The translations under genes and the position numbers were made by a program. The notes under the pieces were generated by a model that was not told where the DNA came from, did not search any database, and saw only the letters and a program-made list of their open reading frames with translations. Below are positions 1 through 12,472 of a stretch of DNA of 64,000 nt, piece by piece. The stretch comes from Rostratula benghalensis. Taxonomy: Eukaryota; Chordata; Aves; Charadriiformes; Rostratulidae. How positions within the stretch are numbered: the first letter of the stretch is position 1; every line of letters begins with the position of its first letter. The DNA lies in contig VXAI01000049.1 in assembly GCA_013399305.1 (NCBI GenBank), positions 2,720,425-2,784,424 on the forward strand. The letters run 5' to 3'.

Positions 1-3000
1 CCAGCTGTGTCCCTTCCCAGCTCCTTGTGCCCCCGAGCCTGCTCACTGGTGGGGTTATTCGAGGAGCAGAAAAGGCTTGGAGAGCTTAGCATTAACCATA
101 ACCACCAGTGCACTATCAACACCATTCTCATCCCAAATCCAGAACATAGTACTACAACAGCTGCTAATAAGGAAGTCAGCTCTATCCCAGCTGAAGCCAC
201 GACATACTCTCTGCTGGTTTTATGGAAAGCTTTTTGAGGAATGTTCTGCTCTTGCATAACAACTGACATAATTTCCTAATGTCATACTCTCAAAACCACA
301 ATCGTTTTCTGCATCTTTATGCTCTCAAAGCTTTACGTTACCAGAGAGACACATCTGTTTGGACAGGTACTGTTTTGTCATTTTGAAGTTCAAGTATTTA
401 AATATTTCTTTGTGTATCACACAATGCTGATTGGACTTTGTGAAAAATCTGAAACTGATGGTGTGCATCGATTGAATCATGTTATTTTGTGTACTTGAGA
501 TGCTTCTTTTTTTGACCCCTGTACGTCTAATAGTAGTGACTGGTGATTTCCTTATGATGGGACAAAAACAGAGGCAAATTTGCAGCAGGCTGACAGAGAC
601 ATTTAGTGTAGTTCACAAAACACTACAGCAAAGCCTTGAAATTGGGCTTTCTCAGGAATAATTAAAGGAGCAAGTTCAGGGTTAACTGAAGGACCATCCC
701 TATATGTAGGAAGCAATGCAGAGCAGTATACAGGATGTAACTTCTTTGTTCTCGGGCTTTTTCAAGTCTCCTAAGTAGAAAAAGATGAATTAGGGTGAGG
801 ATGAATGGATGAAAAGATATTTTTTTAAATATTTTTTTTCTTTTTCTCTTAAGGCACTGCTTCCACCTACAGCTTTCTTCCAAAACTTGAAATGAATGAA
901 ATCACTTTTAACTTTTAATAAAATCAGAAGTGCTATGAGAAGCCTGTGGGACAAGGAATTTTCACGTATATTTTCTAATGAATGGCATTCTCCAGCTGGC
1001 CTTGTACCCCATCTAATATTTTGCACAGCCTTAGAAATTTTGGTTCTGTATGCTTTATTTGCCAAGGATATTTGCATCGCAGAGTACTTTGAGAGAGTCT
1101 CTATTGAGAATAAAATTTTATTAACTCATTGACGATATAATATTATTTTTACGCAATAATTTTCCACTTCAGAAAGCTTTTGTGTAATATTATAAATCAG
1201 GTTCAAGCTAAAATGCGCACTGTGGAATTTATAATTCTTGTTTTCTAAATGATAATGGTAGTACTAATTAAGTTGCTGCTTACTAGGGAGTCTCAGTCCC
1301 TTACAGGCTATTGAATGGAGGCAGGGGGGGAAGGCTTACAGCAGCCCAGTGCAGAATTCTTTCTGGAGCTGGGAGCGCGTGGCTGTCCATGCCCGTGGTC
1401 CCTCAGCAGGCACGGGCTTCTCCTTGGGCCGGGCACTCCCTGCAATGCCATTTCTCTGCAAGTGCACCAAGTGATTTTTTTTTCTGCTGTTATACAAATG
1501 TGTATTGTGTGTGCCTTGTAACAAAGGTAAGGATGGTTCTAGAGAAAAAAAAAAAAATCGTTGATGACACATGAAAAGTTTCTTGCTCTGAAATGTTACA
1601 AGGTAGGGTTTTTTTTCTTCTCTGCTTCAAAATAGAGCAGCCTGCTTTGATGAATGACAGGTCTTCATCTTTCTCATAGTGGAAGAAAAATAGCAAAATA
1701 GCAGCTTTGATTCACCTTGCTCTCGAGAGATATTGCAATATATTCCATAAGTTGCAATGTCATCTTTATACTAGTGGTATTTTCTTTTTCCAGTGGTCTT
1801 GGAATCTTCCTCTCCCTCCCCACCCCCAGTTTATGTGCCGTCTTACAAAAATATGTAGAAGTCTTCCAGTTTGCTTTAATGTCCTCAGAAACACTCACCC
1901 CACCCTAGAGAATCTTCACCAACTCCCCCCCCCCCCATCTTTGAGGGGTGTTTTTGTTTGTGTTTTTGTTTGGTTTATTGGACTTTTCATTCCACAAGGT
2001 GTTGGGGGGGGGAGTGGGTTGAGCTGTTCAAGGTTTGGGCTTGGCAACTTGCTGCAGGCAGATGCACCGCGGTGCTCCCTAAGCCCCGTTGCTGAGGCGC
2101 TCCGTGAAGGCACACCAGCACAGACACGCACACCCAGCTGCTGGACTAGGGCCTTAGAAGCTGCCAACTGGTTTTCATCAGCCTGTGGTTTTTTCTTTCA
2201 GAGTCTAAAAGAACTGAGAACAATTTTGTTAGTGGAAAAGCTCATACCTTCTTATAATTAACTCCCTGACAGTGAGCTTCACACAACTCTATTGCTTATT
2301 TTATATAAACTTCAAAAGTCTACATAAAAAATGAAATGTTGAACAACTGGAAAAATAAGTAAAACTGAAACACTCCAATAACTTGGAGAAGATGGTTTTC
2401 CTGGGAAAAATGTTAACACAAGGTACATCTGGAGATCTGTCCCAGATGAGTTCTCCCACATTTAAGGCTGCATGTAGTATGTTTTTTCCACCTATTAGTC
2501 TATGTACGTGCACCAGATTTCATCAAGGCCAACAAGGAGCATACATCTGCAGAGCTTAATACGACAATTCCTCAAACAACTGTGTGAGATGTGTTAGGGT
2601 TCTTTTCCTTTTAAATGATGCTCTATCCATATCATTTTGCAAAGTTCTCTTCTTTGTTTTTCCAACTCCAGCTGCTCCGAGTGCCTTTCTAATACTTGCT
2701 CTTCTAATGTGACTGAGTGCCCTTCTGTAATTAAGTCCTTTCTTCCATGTTTTGCTACATTGAAGTATCCTGGTTTCAAAAGGCAGTATTTAATTATATT
2801 TGTGCTAATTCAACTATAGAAACTCAAATTGCATTACAGTTGAGTTTTTGAGAAAGTCTGTGGATTGGTTGTGAGGTTTTGTTCTTAGTTCTTTTTATTT
2901 TTGTTTTATCCATGAAGTACATGATTTCATCCAGTGCAACGATTTCTATTTATTTACAAAGTAAACCTCGTGGCATGATACTGTACAGAATAAGGAAATA

Positions 3001-4440
3001 TTTTGAGTCATAAAACTAGAAAGTAACTGTTGTGATTTAACAGCCAACAGGAAACATTTGTTCTTTTAAGGTCTTGATACGTTTCTTTATAGCAAAGGGA
3101 AACTGAAATCCTGTTTTGTTTTTTATACTTAATGTGCCCTTTCATTTTAAATTATTGTTTCATACCTAGCCATGTTATTTTAGTTTGAGAGATCTCTACC
3201 AGTACAAAACTAATCTCCCATGTATAGTTTAGAATTTTTTAAATTTTTATTATTAATGTTAGTGTATGCTCTTTTTTAAATTTATGCTTATTTGTGGTTA
3301 CCATATATAGATAAGATAAATCTTATAAGTATCTGATCTATTGCTGGTTTCCACACAGAGTTAGATCATAGCATTGAGATCATGTGTCATCTCACTTTTG
3401 GCATTTTTAAAACAGTTTGATTGCAACTGGAGTGTGGTGGTGGTGTTTTCCATTGATGTTAATTGCAGACATAAGAGATGGCTATTGGGAAATACAGCCC
3501 AAATATCAATATATATCTGTTGTCATCAGAGGGGCTTCCATTGGTACAATCTGTGTGACTGTAACTATGACCTCTTTTGCTGTTTTGTTGAGATTGCACC
3601 TGGGTCTAGAAGGATATGCAAACCAGGGAAAATGTGTACTTCTGTATTTCATCAGTCTTTGGTCCTTGGAAGTTCCTCTGGTCAGGATGTGGGCTTTTCC
3701 AGCTTTGCTGTTATGTAGCTGATCAGTACCTGTTTCAACCCAGTTCCAGCAGTTGTTATTCTTGGTGAATTGCTCTTATTATGTTTATTTGAATTGTGCT
3801 TCTTGAAAACTTTCTTATTGTTGTGGTTTTTTTCAGATGGGAAGGACAATAGATGACATGTTCAGTAAGCACACTAATTTTTGGAGGAGTTTGCTTTGTT
3901 TGTTGGAAGAAAATTGTTTTTACATTTTTTTTCTTACCTCCAACAGGCTTGTGTCAGGCCATTTAGCATCATATTGATCCAACAGCTATAAGGTATTGCC
4001 TCACTGAGGCCAATGGAGATAACTATTCAATAGCCATAATTCCACTTGCCTGCATGCTACACAAATTGCCTTCTCAATTAAGCCTGGGAATTTCTGAATT
4101 GGTTTGTTTATTATTAATAATAATAGGTGAGGGCTGAATGTCACTTGCTGTTGGTAAGGGACACGGGAGACCTGGTTCTCAACTCAGCATGTTACTAGTG
4201 CTGAGCTCAGACTTTGAGCTGGGATAAGCAGGATGATCCCAGAAAGCTTAATGTTTTGGTAGGCATCAGAGCGTTCTGCCCATACCTTCCTTCTCATTCT
4301 TCTATATTCCCAAAACCAGATTTTGGAGCACTAAGTTCTTTCAGGGATTAACCAGTTTTTTTCTCCTTTAAATGCTTCAGTTGTCTGAGCAGCTAGAGAG
4401 CTGAAATACATCTCTGTTGCAAAAGTTCCTCCTTATCCTG
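1..4440. other. noncoding stretch, AT-rich, no gene recognised
   Basis: Both strands were read for coding or RNA genes and none could be supported. The sequence is mostly unique AT-rich DNA broken by short homopolymers, including a run of twelve C at 1925-1936 and a short G-run near 2003-2010. The longest open frame here (1707-2261, +) has proline-, phenylalanine- and glycine-rich low-complexity stretches over those homopolymers and no domain, so it is not called as a gene. Confidence 0.6.
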
Positions 4441-4454
4441 GTGTCAGGAATTGA

Positions 4455-4483
4455 GGGGTGGGGTGTGAGGGTTGGGGAAAGGG
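4455..4483 (+). other. G-quadruplex motif
   Basis: Five G-runs of three or four bases lie at 4455-4458, 4460-4463, 4469-4471, 4474-4477 and 4481-4483, separated by loops of 1, 5, 2 and 3 bases. This meets the usual four-run G-quadruplex rule with one spare run. Folding and function are not shown by sequence alone. No gene is recognised nearby. Confidence 0.6.
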
Positions 4484-4699
4484 AGGATGCTTCAGCCAGC
4501 ATCACAGAAAAAGCCCTCCCCTCTCCTTAGGGAATGGGTCTCTGCTTGGCTTGTTGCCATGCAGGCTTGAGTGGGGCATTTTAACTCTCTTTGCTGAGCT
4601 GAACTCATGGTTTTAAGGTTTGTTTGGGTTTGTTTTGAAAGACTTGGATGCAGCTGTCTCAAATTTCCACTCAAATATGTTCATTTGGCCTTGCTTGTA

Positions 4700-4880
4700 A
4701 TGAGCTGAATTTCATATTGCCTGTACGGCGCAGCCAGCTTGCTACACAGAATCTTAACAGCTTTAATAATTCCCCTAACCATCCAATTAGACTAATAATA
4801 AAGGCTTAATTACATATCCAGTTAATCATCAGATTTGTTCACTGAATGGCTTTAATTGGTAGATAGAGCTGTTACACTAT
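4700..4880. promoter_or_regulatory. TAAT-rich stretch resembling a conserved noncoding element
   Basis: Within 180 bases there are several homeodomain-type core motifs: CCAATTAG near 4780, CTTAATTAC near 4805, GTTAATCATC near 4822 and TTTAATTGG near 4851. The stretch is unique and has no homopolymers or repeat signature. Clusters of TAAT cores in unique DNA are typical of vertebrate developmental enhancers, but the call rests on motif density only. Confidence 0.25.
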
Positions 4881-5994
4881 TCCAGTTTGAAAGCTATCAC
4901 CCATTTTTGCGCACAGCTGTATCCACCTGATTGTTTTTATGATTGGGACTTGACCAGCATTTATTAAGGCAATAAAAAGGCTCAGGAGCAAAGATACATA
5001 ACCAGCACCCTTCTACTTCTGTGTGCCTGTGTTCAAGCCAGGACCTCTCTTTACTCTGCTCTGTACTGCTCATGTTGAAGGAACTCCAAATAACAAATGG
5101 CTGCTTTACAGGTTTCCAAAAATGCAGCTGTTCTGTATTCTGCCCAGGTAGTTCCCTCAAAATGACTGTTAAAGACTCTGGGACCTGGAAGCCCCTTGGC
5201 TTTGTAGGATTCAATAATGTACCACCTAAGCCATTTTGAAATAGATACTTCAGTAGCCCTGAGTCTTTTCTTATTATGGAAACATATAAATTGGCTCATC
5301 CTGTAAAACCCTTCAGTTTTAAAAATGTAAAACCTAATTGCCTTATGGACATTCAAAGAATGGAGGCGCTTCTCTGGGGAGATTTTGCACTGAACCAAAA
5401 GATGACAGAACTAGTTACTGATTAAAAAGAAAAGAAGAGTTAACCTCTTGATGCCAGTTGTCAGGATTCCCCCCACATATATATTTCTACCTGGTTTAAT
5501 TGCTGCTGTATTTCTACACCGCACAGATCTTACTTCATTTTCTTCAGGGCTGAATGGGGTAACTGGTTACAGACACCTCATTGTCCCAGTCACGTTCCCT
5601 TCATGCTTTCAAATAGAATACCCTGTACAACTGCAAAATCACTTCCTTCCTTTAACAAGCCTTTCAGTAGCCTGAGTTCAGAAGACTTGTGTTCAACATT
5701 GAGCTTTAACTGACAATATTGACCTTTGCTGTATTTTATGAAGGTATCGTTTGAAATTACCTTAGTTGGGGGGGGAAGAAGGCTTCTAGTATGTCAAGAA
5801 TAATTATTCTGCCTTTGCATAAATAATCTTTTATCAGATGAGAAGAAATGGTGATATTTTTAGCAGGCTTTACACCCTGGGGAAGTAAATGACACATAAA
5901 AATGAACTTTCAAAGTCTTGGTCTATAGAAAAAGGAGCAGTGTGTGATGGCAAAAAAAAAAAAAAGTGAATTTCTGTGAATTAGTCCAACTCAT

Positions 5995-6105
5995 TATTCG
6001 TGCCGTACACACTCGCTGCCTTCCATTCCCCGCACTGTCTCTGGAATATAAAATAAAACCCGGCAGCCGCCTCCCTGGCCCTCGGTGGCGGCCGCTCTGA
6101 TTGGA
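5995..6105. other. small CpG cluster
   Basis: About ten CG dinucleotides occur in roughly 110 bases, including a GGCGGCCGC core near 6086-6094, whereas flanking DNA is CpG-poor. It is too short for a classical CpG island. It could be a weak promoter or an unmethylated regulatory spot. No TATA box or splice donor stands out beside it. Confidence 0.35.
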
Positions 6106-6311
6106 TGCCACCTACAGCATGGCAGCCAGCATCAAGGGCCTGCGAGCTGGGAAACACGCAGAGCACTCCTTAGAGTGTTACCTTTAAATATAGTGAAGTG
6201 GTTTAGCTTTAACAGGCACCCCGGTTCCCTCTTGCAGCTTGCTTAGGGGGAGGAGAGATATACATACAGACAACAGCACTTTAACAAACTGTTTCCCTAG
6301 CTGGATTCTTT

Positions 6312-6364
6312 AAAAAAAAAAAAAAAAAAAAACCAACCCAAAAAAACCCCCAAACCCCCCAAAA
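6312..6364 (+). repeat. A/C-rich low-complexity tract
   Basis: The tract starts with about 21 consecutive A (6312-6332) and continues as alternating A- and C-runs to 6364. It is simple sequence. The pure A start could be an old retroposed tail, but no retrogene or SINE body is recognisable just upstream. Confidence 0.85.
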
Positions 6365-8759
6365 GGTAAAAGATTTCAGAAAATGCACAGATGAATTTCA
6401 CAAAATGCTGAACCTCAAGTATGAGACATGATCCTATTTCAGCAGTTTTATCTTTAGAGTCCTGGATTTCTGGCTGTTTGGTGAGGGAGCTGTAGATTTA
6501 TTTAGTATGCATATTGCACATAAAGATTAAACAGTGTCAGTGAGAGTGTAGTGTGTAACCTTTCGATTAACTTCTCTTCAGATAATTAATGTAGTTATTC
6601 AGAATGTGCATGTGTTCATGATACAAATCTAATATTTTCTGTAATGGAGATTGGAAAAATCAAGGTCTTCCTGATTGAGCCTGGAGGTGCTGTGTAATGT
6701 CATCGGGCTGCAATATGCTATGTGTTGATATCATAGGTGATGCCTATCTAGATGATGCCAAAACTAATAGCTGCTGACCCTGGAAACCTTTAGTGAATTA
6801 AGTCTCCTGGGCTTCAGCTCACTCTGTACCACCTCATCTCATCTACTTTGTGCACCACGTTTCCCCAGAACTGGAAGGGAAGTACTGGCGTGGCCTGTGC
6901 TTTAGCAGAGGCAGAGAAAAGGAGTGCTGCGCAGATCCCACCTATTCTCCAGGGGCTTTTGAGGGCCACCTGAGCCTTTTGGGAGCGCTACATCTGGTTT
7001 CTCCCTTTGCCTGCATTCTTTGTCCTCCTGGCTGACTGCTGAGACGTACCTCTAGCAAGTGTTTGATGAGTTGTATTTTTAGGCTCATGGAGAGCAACCT
7101 GTGCTGAGATAGACAATCTACACGTGAGGGGGTTGCAGAGCAGGAAGGTATCAGTGTCATCACATGCCCTTATTGTCTATGCTGTGGGAAGAACTTCTAG
7201 AACAGGTTTAGACTTTACAGATGCAGACAATTCTGGAAAGAGGGAGCCAGAGGTGCCTACACCCAACTATTGCCCTTGAAACCTTATTAACACCTTGCTC
7301 ACAAAGATGAATAGTACTGTGATACACAGTGGCTCAAGTACCAGGAAACCTCCCAAGTGCCCACTGCTTTCATACACCAGTAGCATGTGATCTTGTATTT
7401 TCCATTATTTTTGTGTTTTCAGCAACTACAGGTTTTCTTGGTTTTCCTTACACACATTTAAATCATCTTCCTTTGCTGTGTTTTAGCTGCTTGATGGCTT
7501 CCTGTTGAAGGGGCAGTTGCAGATTAGGGCTATGCCTGTTTCTCTGCTTACTTTCTTTCAGTGCTGCAGGCCATAATGAAGGGAGCCCTATGAGTCATTA
7601 CAAATTTTCCTTTAGATATGACCCTAGTTTAACAAAGTGTTCCAAAAGCTGAAAGGGGTTAATACATGAAATAGGCAAACCAAAGCATTTGAATGTGAAA
7701 TTTTCAGAGGACACTAAGGACACTTTAGAGTACAAAGAGTTGTCCCTCCCCCCGCCCTTTTTTTTTTCCCTGAAAATGAAAAGAACTAGAAGTAATCCGT
7801 GAGAAAAAGGTACTTTTCTGAGAATCTTCAGATACTCCCTTAAAAAACTGTCATTAGGGCACCCCTCATTGTGAAGGGGACATAAGAAAAGAGATTTTCT
7901 TCACGATTAGGGAATTTTTGCTAGCATCACTGCTTTTCTGCACCACTCTGTGCCATAAATATCCTTGGACTCCATTAGAAGTAACACATTTCCAGTTTCT
8001 TCCCTTGGTGAAGGCCATGCTGCTTTCTGAATTGTAGGACCTTCAACATTGTTTTCAGACAAAATGACTTTGTCTGCTTAAGTTAGATTGTTTGGTTTTT
8101 TTAAAGGCTTGTTAAAAATCAGGATAGCAGTTCTCTGGTTGTCTGCTGTACCCTGTTCACTGTCATCAGGTTGAGATTCCTTTATCTGTCCCTGCCATTC
8201 TGCAGCGTAACACGTTGCTTGCAACCATATAAAGAATCTTCCTGGTTTATGATGCTTCATTAAGTGCATACAATTAAGCATCTGTTCAAACTAAAATGTT
8301 AAACTTTATGGCATTTGGGTTGACAGTCAAGTGTGTTCAGTACAAATGCCACATTTCAGTACCTGCCTTTTTAATATTTTACTACATTGTCTCAAAATCA
8401 GCTTTTTACCCCCCCCCCTTTTATTTTTTTCCTGGCTCTTTCAGAGTCTGCCCTGAGAGAAACAATACGGCTTGTTCCTGCTCCTCCAAAACCACTTACA
8501 GTTCTGCCCTGGCCTATCTCTGTGACCTGTCAATTCTTGTTTGCCTCCTTTGTAAATGATATGACCCTTGAGACCTTTTCTTTTTCATACTTTGCATGAA
8601 ACATTCTTTCTTTCTCCAAGTTTATTCAGCTCCCTTTAAAACTCTTAAATGTTCGCTTTTATTTTTTCACCCGTAAGACCAGTAATTAGTTCTTGGAAAG
8701 CTCATAGACCTGCAAGCTGTACCCTTGCAAAGTGAAGTTGTCTTGTGATCCTATTACTG

Positions 8760-8915
8760 TGATTCTTCCTTTTCTCAGCGTGCATCCCTCTCCCTTCCTA
8801 CTGCTCGTCATGGTCTTGTCAAGTATTCAAATGTAAGCTCTTCGGGGAAGGGCTTTATGTTTTAATATGTTTCTTTATAGCTGCTGGTGCACTGTAAGAA
8901 TAAATGAATGTTCAA
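8760..8915 (+). mobile_element. degraded L2-like LINE 3' remnant
   Basis: The segment contains ATGTAAGCTCTTCGGGG followed by AGGGCTTTATG and ends in AATAAATGAATG. This order, a TGTAAGCTC..GGGCAGGG-like block followed by an AATAAATGAATG tail, is the familiar 3' end of ancient L2-class LINEs of amniotes. It is heavily diverged and carries no open frame. Exact boundaries cannot be fixed by eye. Confidence 0.5.
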
Positions 8916-9120
8916 GGTCAGCCTACTAAAGTTTATTTGATGTGCCAAAACTCTTCTCTTGTGCTTTGGATCCAGAAGAATGAGCAAATTCAGAGATTTC
9001 TTGGTGTCCACCAGACTTAACTGCCAAATTGTAAATGCAATGTAAAACTATTGCGACGGTGGCCTAATCTTTTCCTGTTGCTCATCTTTCTTACTTTCCT
9101 GTTGCATCTTACGCTGCAAG

Positions 9121-9195
9121 GGCTGTTGCAGCAGAAAAGAACCCATTTGCAGGTGCCTTTGAGTCATCAGCCTTACACTGAAGGATACATATGGG
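9121..9195 (+). CDS. candidate coding exon, unrecognised protein (weak)
   Basis: The segment is bounded by a pyrimidine-rich tract ending GCAAG at 9120 and a donor GTAAGA at 9196. Only the frame that starts with two leftover bases is open through all 75 bases; it includes the residues LLQQKRTHLQVPLSHQPYT. The last base (G) would complete a codon with the first two bases of the next candidate, at 9911, so the pair agrees in phase. No family is recognised. The acceptor is mediocre and the exon short, so chance is a real alternative. Confidence 0.15.
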
Positions 9196-9910
9196 GTAAG
9201 AATGCCAGTCTAGGTCTGGCATTATCAACCAAGACTCTGCAGACGTTGGAGAGATAAATAATGACTTGGCCATGCAGGTGTGAAACACAAATTTGTGGCA
9301 GGTTGCATGGGACCCAGTGGTACCGACTGGGACTTTTCACAGGGTTAAGGAAGCAATGGTATCAGCATAAAAGCTGAAGAACATATTTATGTTATGGGAA
9401 ATGGGCATGATTGATAACCACTTAGGCATACTCCAGTAGCACAACAAAAACTACATTTCCAAGGTGTACCTATTGGTCTGTAGCGTGCCAGTCTGGAGCA
9501 TAAAAGAAAAAAGAAATGGAGACTTTAACTGTGGTGTTGCCTTCTGATGCAGGTGTGCTTCTGCTGCTGTGTGAACTGAAGGGGTGCAGAGGAGTGAATT
9601 TGGCCAACTTCTAAAGTTGTCCAATAGCAGCTGTTTTGCTGCTGATTTTCATTTTGAAACCATGAACAATTAACTATACTCGTTGTCTTTAGCTATCTCT
9701 ATTTCTGAATCATCTGCAGAGTAACTTCATTTCCCCTCCTCCACATTCATTCTAATAACAACTTATTAAATTAGATGGCGTTGCTAGTGAAGAGGGCAGT
9801 CACCGTTAAACTTCTTTAACCCTCTGTCTGCACTGAGCAGCTGAAATGTGTGAGGGGATTTGGCCTCTTGAGGAATCACACATTTAAAATCATTCTTTTT
9901 CTCATCCTAG

Positions 9911-10045
9911 AACTCTTGGGAGAAACAGAAAATTGCAGATCAGCGTTAGCACAAATGTTACCCAACAGAACTGAGTATTGGTCGCATAGTGGAAGAACCT
10001 GGAATATTTGGGAAGCTGGGGTTGGTACATACAGACATCTAAAAA
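9911..10045 (+). CDS. candidate coding exon, unrecognised protein
   Basis: A good acceptor (a T/C-rich tract ending CATCCTAG at 9910) and a strong donor (GTAAGTGC at 10046) enclose 135 bases with 44 full codons open, starting with two leftover bases and ending with one. The frame includes LLGETENCRSALAQMLP and several tryptophans near the end. It joins the 9121-9195 candidate in phase. No domain or family is recognised, no cross-species support is available here, and a minus-strand frame is also open across most of it, so the coding call is tentative. Confidence 0.22.
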
Positions 10046-12228
10046 GTAAGTGCGACTCACAGCTTCTGAGTGTCTTCCAGCACTGTATGATGTTGTTCAT
10101 TATTTGTTCGTGCAAGCCCTCTGCACTTTCTTCCTCTTGTTCTTTGTTTGTGGGAAAGTAGCTTTGTCCACTACTTCAGCCTGCTGGGAGAGGTGGCTAA
10201 GCAGAGGGTAACTCCTTTTCTTCCTTCCTTCTCCCATCTTTTGGACTAGCAGGCCTTAGTTCCTTTCTTTTCTGTTTTGTTGCTCCTTAATTTTGGCTTT
10301 TGACTCCCTCTACCCAGCTGTGGCCATAGCCCAGGAGTGAGACTGGGTGATGTTTGTGGCAGACCGTGCCAAGTTCTCTGTCTCCCTCCTCTCCCTGGTG
10401 ACCCGGGGCCGCTCTGCTCCTCTCCCTGCCTCCCCCCTGGGGCTGCGTGGTCGGGTGAGGGGCACTGGGGTTGAGTGGCTGCCCAGAAAAAATGGTTGAT
10501 CTCTCTTCTAGCTCAGCAGTCACAAAAGCACTCTCCAGCACTGAATAAGAAATAGATCTCTTTAAAACTGGGGCAACTCAAGCAATATTTTCCAAAAGGC
10601 AGAAATGAGGAAGCATCTTCTTGAAGTCTTGTGCTGCTTTCCATAGTTGGTTTCCTAAATTTACAGTTTCAGAAATTTTTATCTCAGAAGTATGTTAGTG
10701 TGAAATAAAATTCAAAATACCAGGGAAAAACCCAGCATCCACTAAAAGAAAATATTGCAGAAGTGGGGTTTTTTAATTTTTTTTAAGTGCCTAATTATTT
10801 AGAATCTTAACTTTTTGGTCTCCTCAGCAAGCTATGTGATCTGTAGACTCTGTGTGTTTCTGTTGAATCGTGTCTTAGGACTGAGGGGTTTTGAGTTCAG
10901 GGGCCCACTAAGACAAATGAGCTGGTATCGCACTTGTTGTTTTAGGGCTGATTTTTGTCACTATATATTGGTAAAGTTGTGTGAGGAGCCCTTTTCTGCA
11001 TACGGATTTTATTTAAAATCTGATGAGTCTTGAGAGCTAATCAATTGCTGTCTGAAATTTCACTCTCTGAAAAGATGCTCTTGTGGTTATGTTTGTTGAA
11101 AAATATCGATGGAGTGCTACAACAGTAGGCACCACATGACTCAGGTGGGTGCTGTCAAACCATGTAGTCAGAGGCGCTCCGTGTTGGAGATACAGTTTTA
11201 ATGCAGAATTGGGATTTGCTTGTGCAGGAGCTGGGTCTGATAAGCCCCCTGGTCTCTTCAAAGATGAAGTCACAGAATTTTTAAAATATATTCTCTATGG
11301 CTCTCAACTATCCATAATGAAATGGATTTACATTTATTTTAATTTTAGTTTTATATTCTCACCACTGTGACTAAGCATCTGATCAACCTTGTTATTCTCT
11401 CCCATTTTGTAATTCTGATTTCCTTTAGTTGTCTGCCATTATGGCATCTCTCTATCAAATAGGCATTTGTGGGTCCCTGCTGCTGCCTGCCCTAAGCACA
11501 GCACGTTTCTGATTGACATCAACCAGAGAGTGCCCGGCACTGACTTGGGCTGAGAGAATGGGCTAAAGCCCTTCCTGGCTTACAAAATCTGTCCTGAGAA
11601 ATTGGAATAGCTAAAATGGAAGCTCAGTTATTTTCTGTGGGAATTACTGCTCATGTGTAGCTGGGAAGAGGAGAGAAAATAATGTAGCAAGGAAAGCCTT
11701 CAGAAAGAGAGAAAGTAGGTGATAAAAATAGGGCATTTCCCTGACTGAATTTCCAGGCTGTACAGCAAGAGGTTTCACTCCTCGTTTTTTGACCTTAAAA
11801 AAATAAAAATAAAAGGGAAGAGAGGGATGTTAGTATGTCAAAACAATATTGGAGGCTTCTTAATACATTTGAAGGACTGCTCAAAAGAACAGCATTTTAT
11901 TTTGCTGCTGTGGATTACACTGGAACAGGACGCGGCACGTTTTAAAGCGTTCTGCAACTCTAAGGCATGTAATGAGGCAGTCCCCATCACAGATCTCATG
12001 AACCTGGGAACAGTTCAGAAAGCTGGCACTGTAATTCTCAAGCAGTACCTCCCCTCTTCTTGCCATTATCAACTTGATCTAAACTGGCATACAGTGTAAT
12101 AATAGTTCTGAGATAAATGTAGTTATTAAAAAAAATGTCAAAAATCCATAACTGGTTGTATTGGGAAATTTAAAAATATAGATTTTTTTCATGAGGTAAA
12201 AAGTGTGCAAATAAGCTGTGAAAATGAA

Positions 12229-12296
12229 AGTGTGTGCAATAGAAATGTGTGTGAGTGTACAACATAAATTGTGTATGTAATAGAAAATTGTGTAAT
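12229..12296 (+). repeat. degenerate TG-rich repeat
   Basis: Imperfect copies of a unit like GTGTGTGCAATAGAAAT recur (for example GTGTATGTAATAGAAAAT) mixed with short TG runs. This is a decayed simple repeat, not a coding sequence. Confidence 0.5.
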
Positions 12297-12433
12297 GTCC
12301 AGCCATTTCAGCTATAAGTGAGCCCCATCTGGTGGTGATGTAAAGAAACAACTGAAGTTCTAACTGCAGGGAAAAGATTAATAAAAACTGTCTGAATCTC
12401 TTCTTCAAAAGACCAAACATTTAACTAATATAA

Positions 12434-12472
12434 ATATAATATAATATATATATATATACATATATAAATATG
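12434..12472. repeat. TA microsatellite
   Basis: An interrupted run of TA/ATA units. Simple sequence with no further signal. Confidence 0.85.

Larger units (their letters stand above)
4884..8755. other. noncoding stretch
   Basis: No gene is supported. Landmarks are the CpG cluster at 5995-6105 and the A/C-rich tract at 6312-6364, listed separately. The rest is unique, AT-rich sequence with short poly-A and poly-C runs, for example near 5951, 7745 and 8409. Open frames are short and overlap on both strands, as expected by chance. Confidence 0.6.

Noticed and set aside
1707..2261. 184-codon open frame on the + strand
   Set aside because: It runs through C- and G-homopolymers and low-complexity sequence, has no domain and no splice context, and its length is not unusual compared with other chance frames here.
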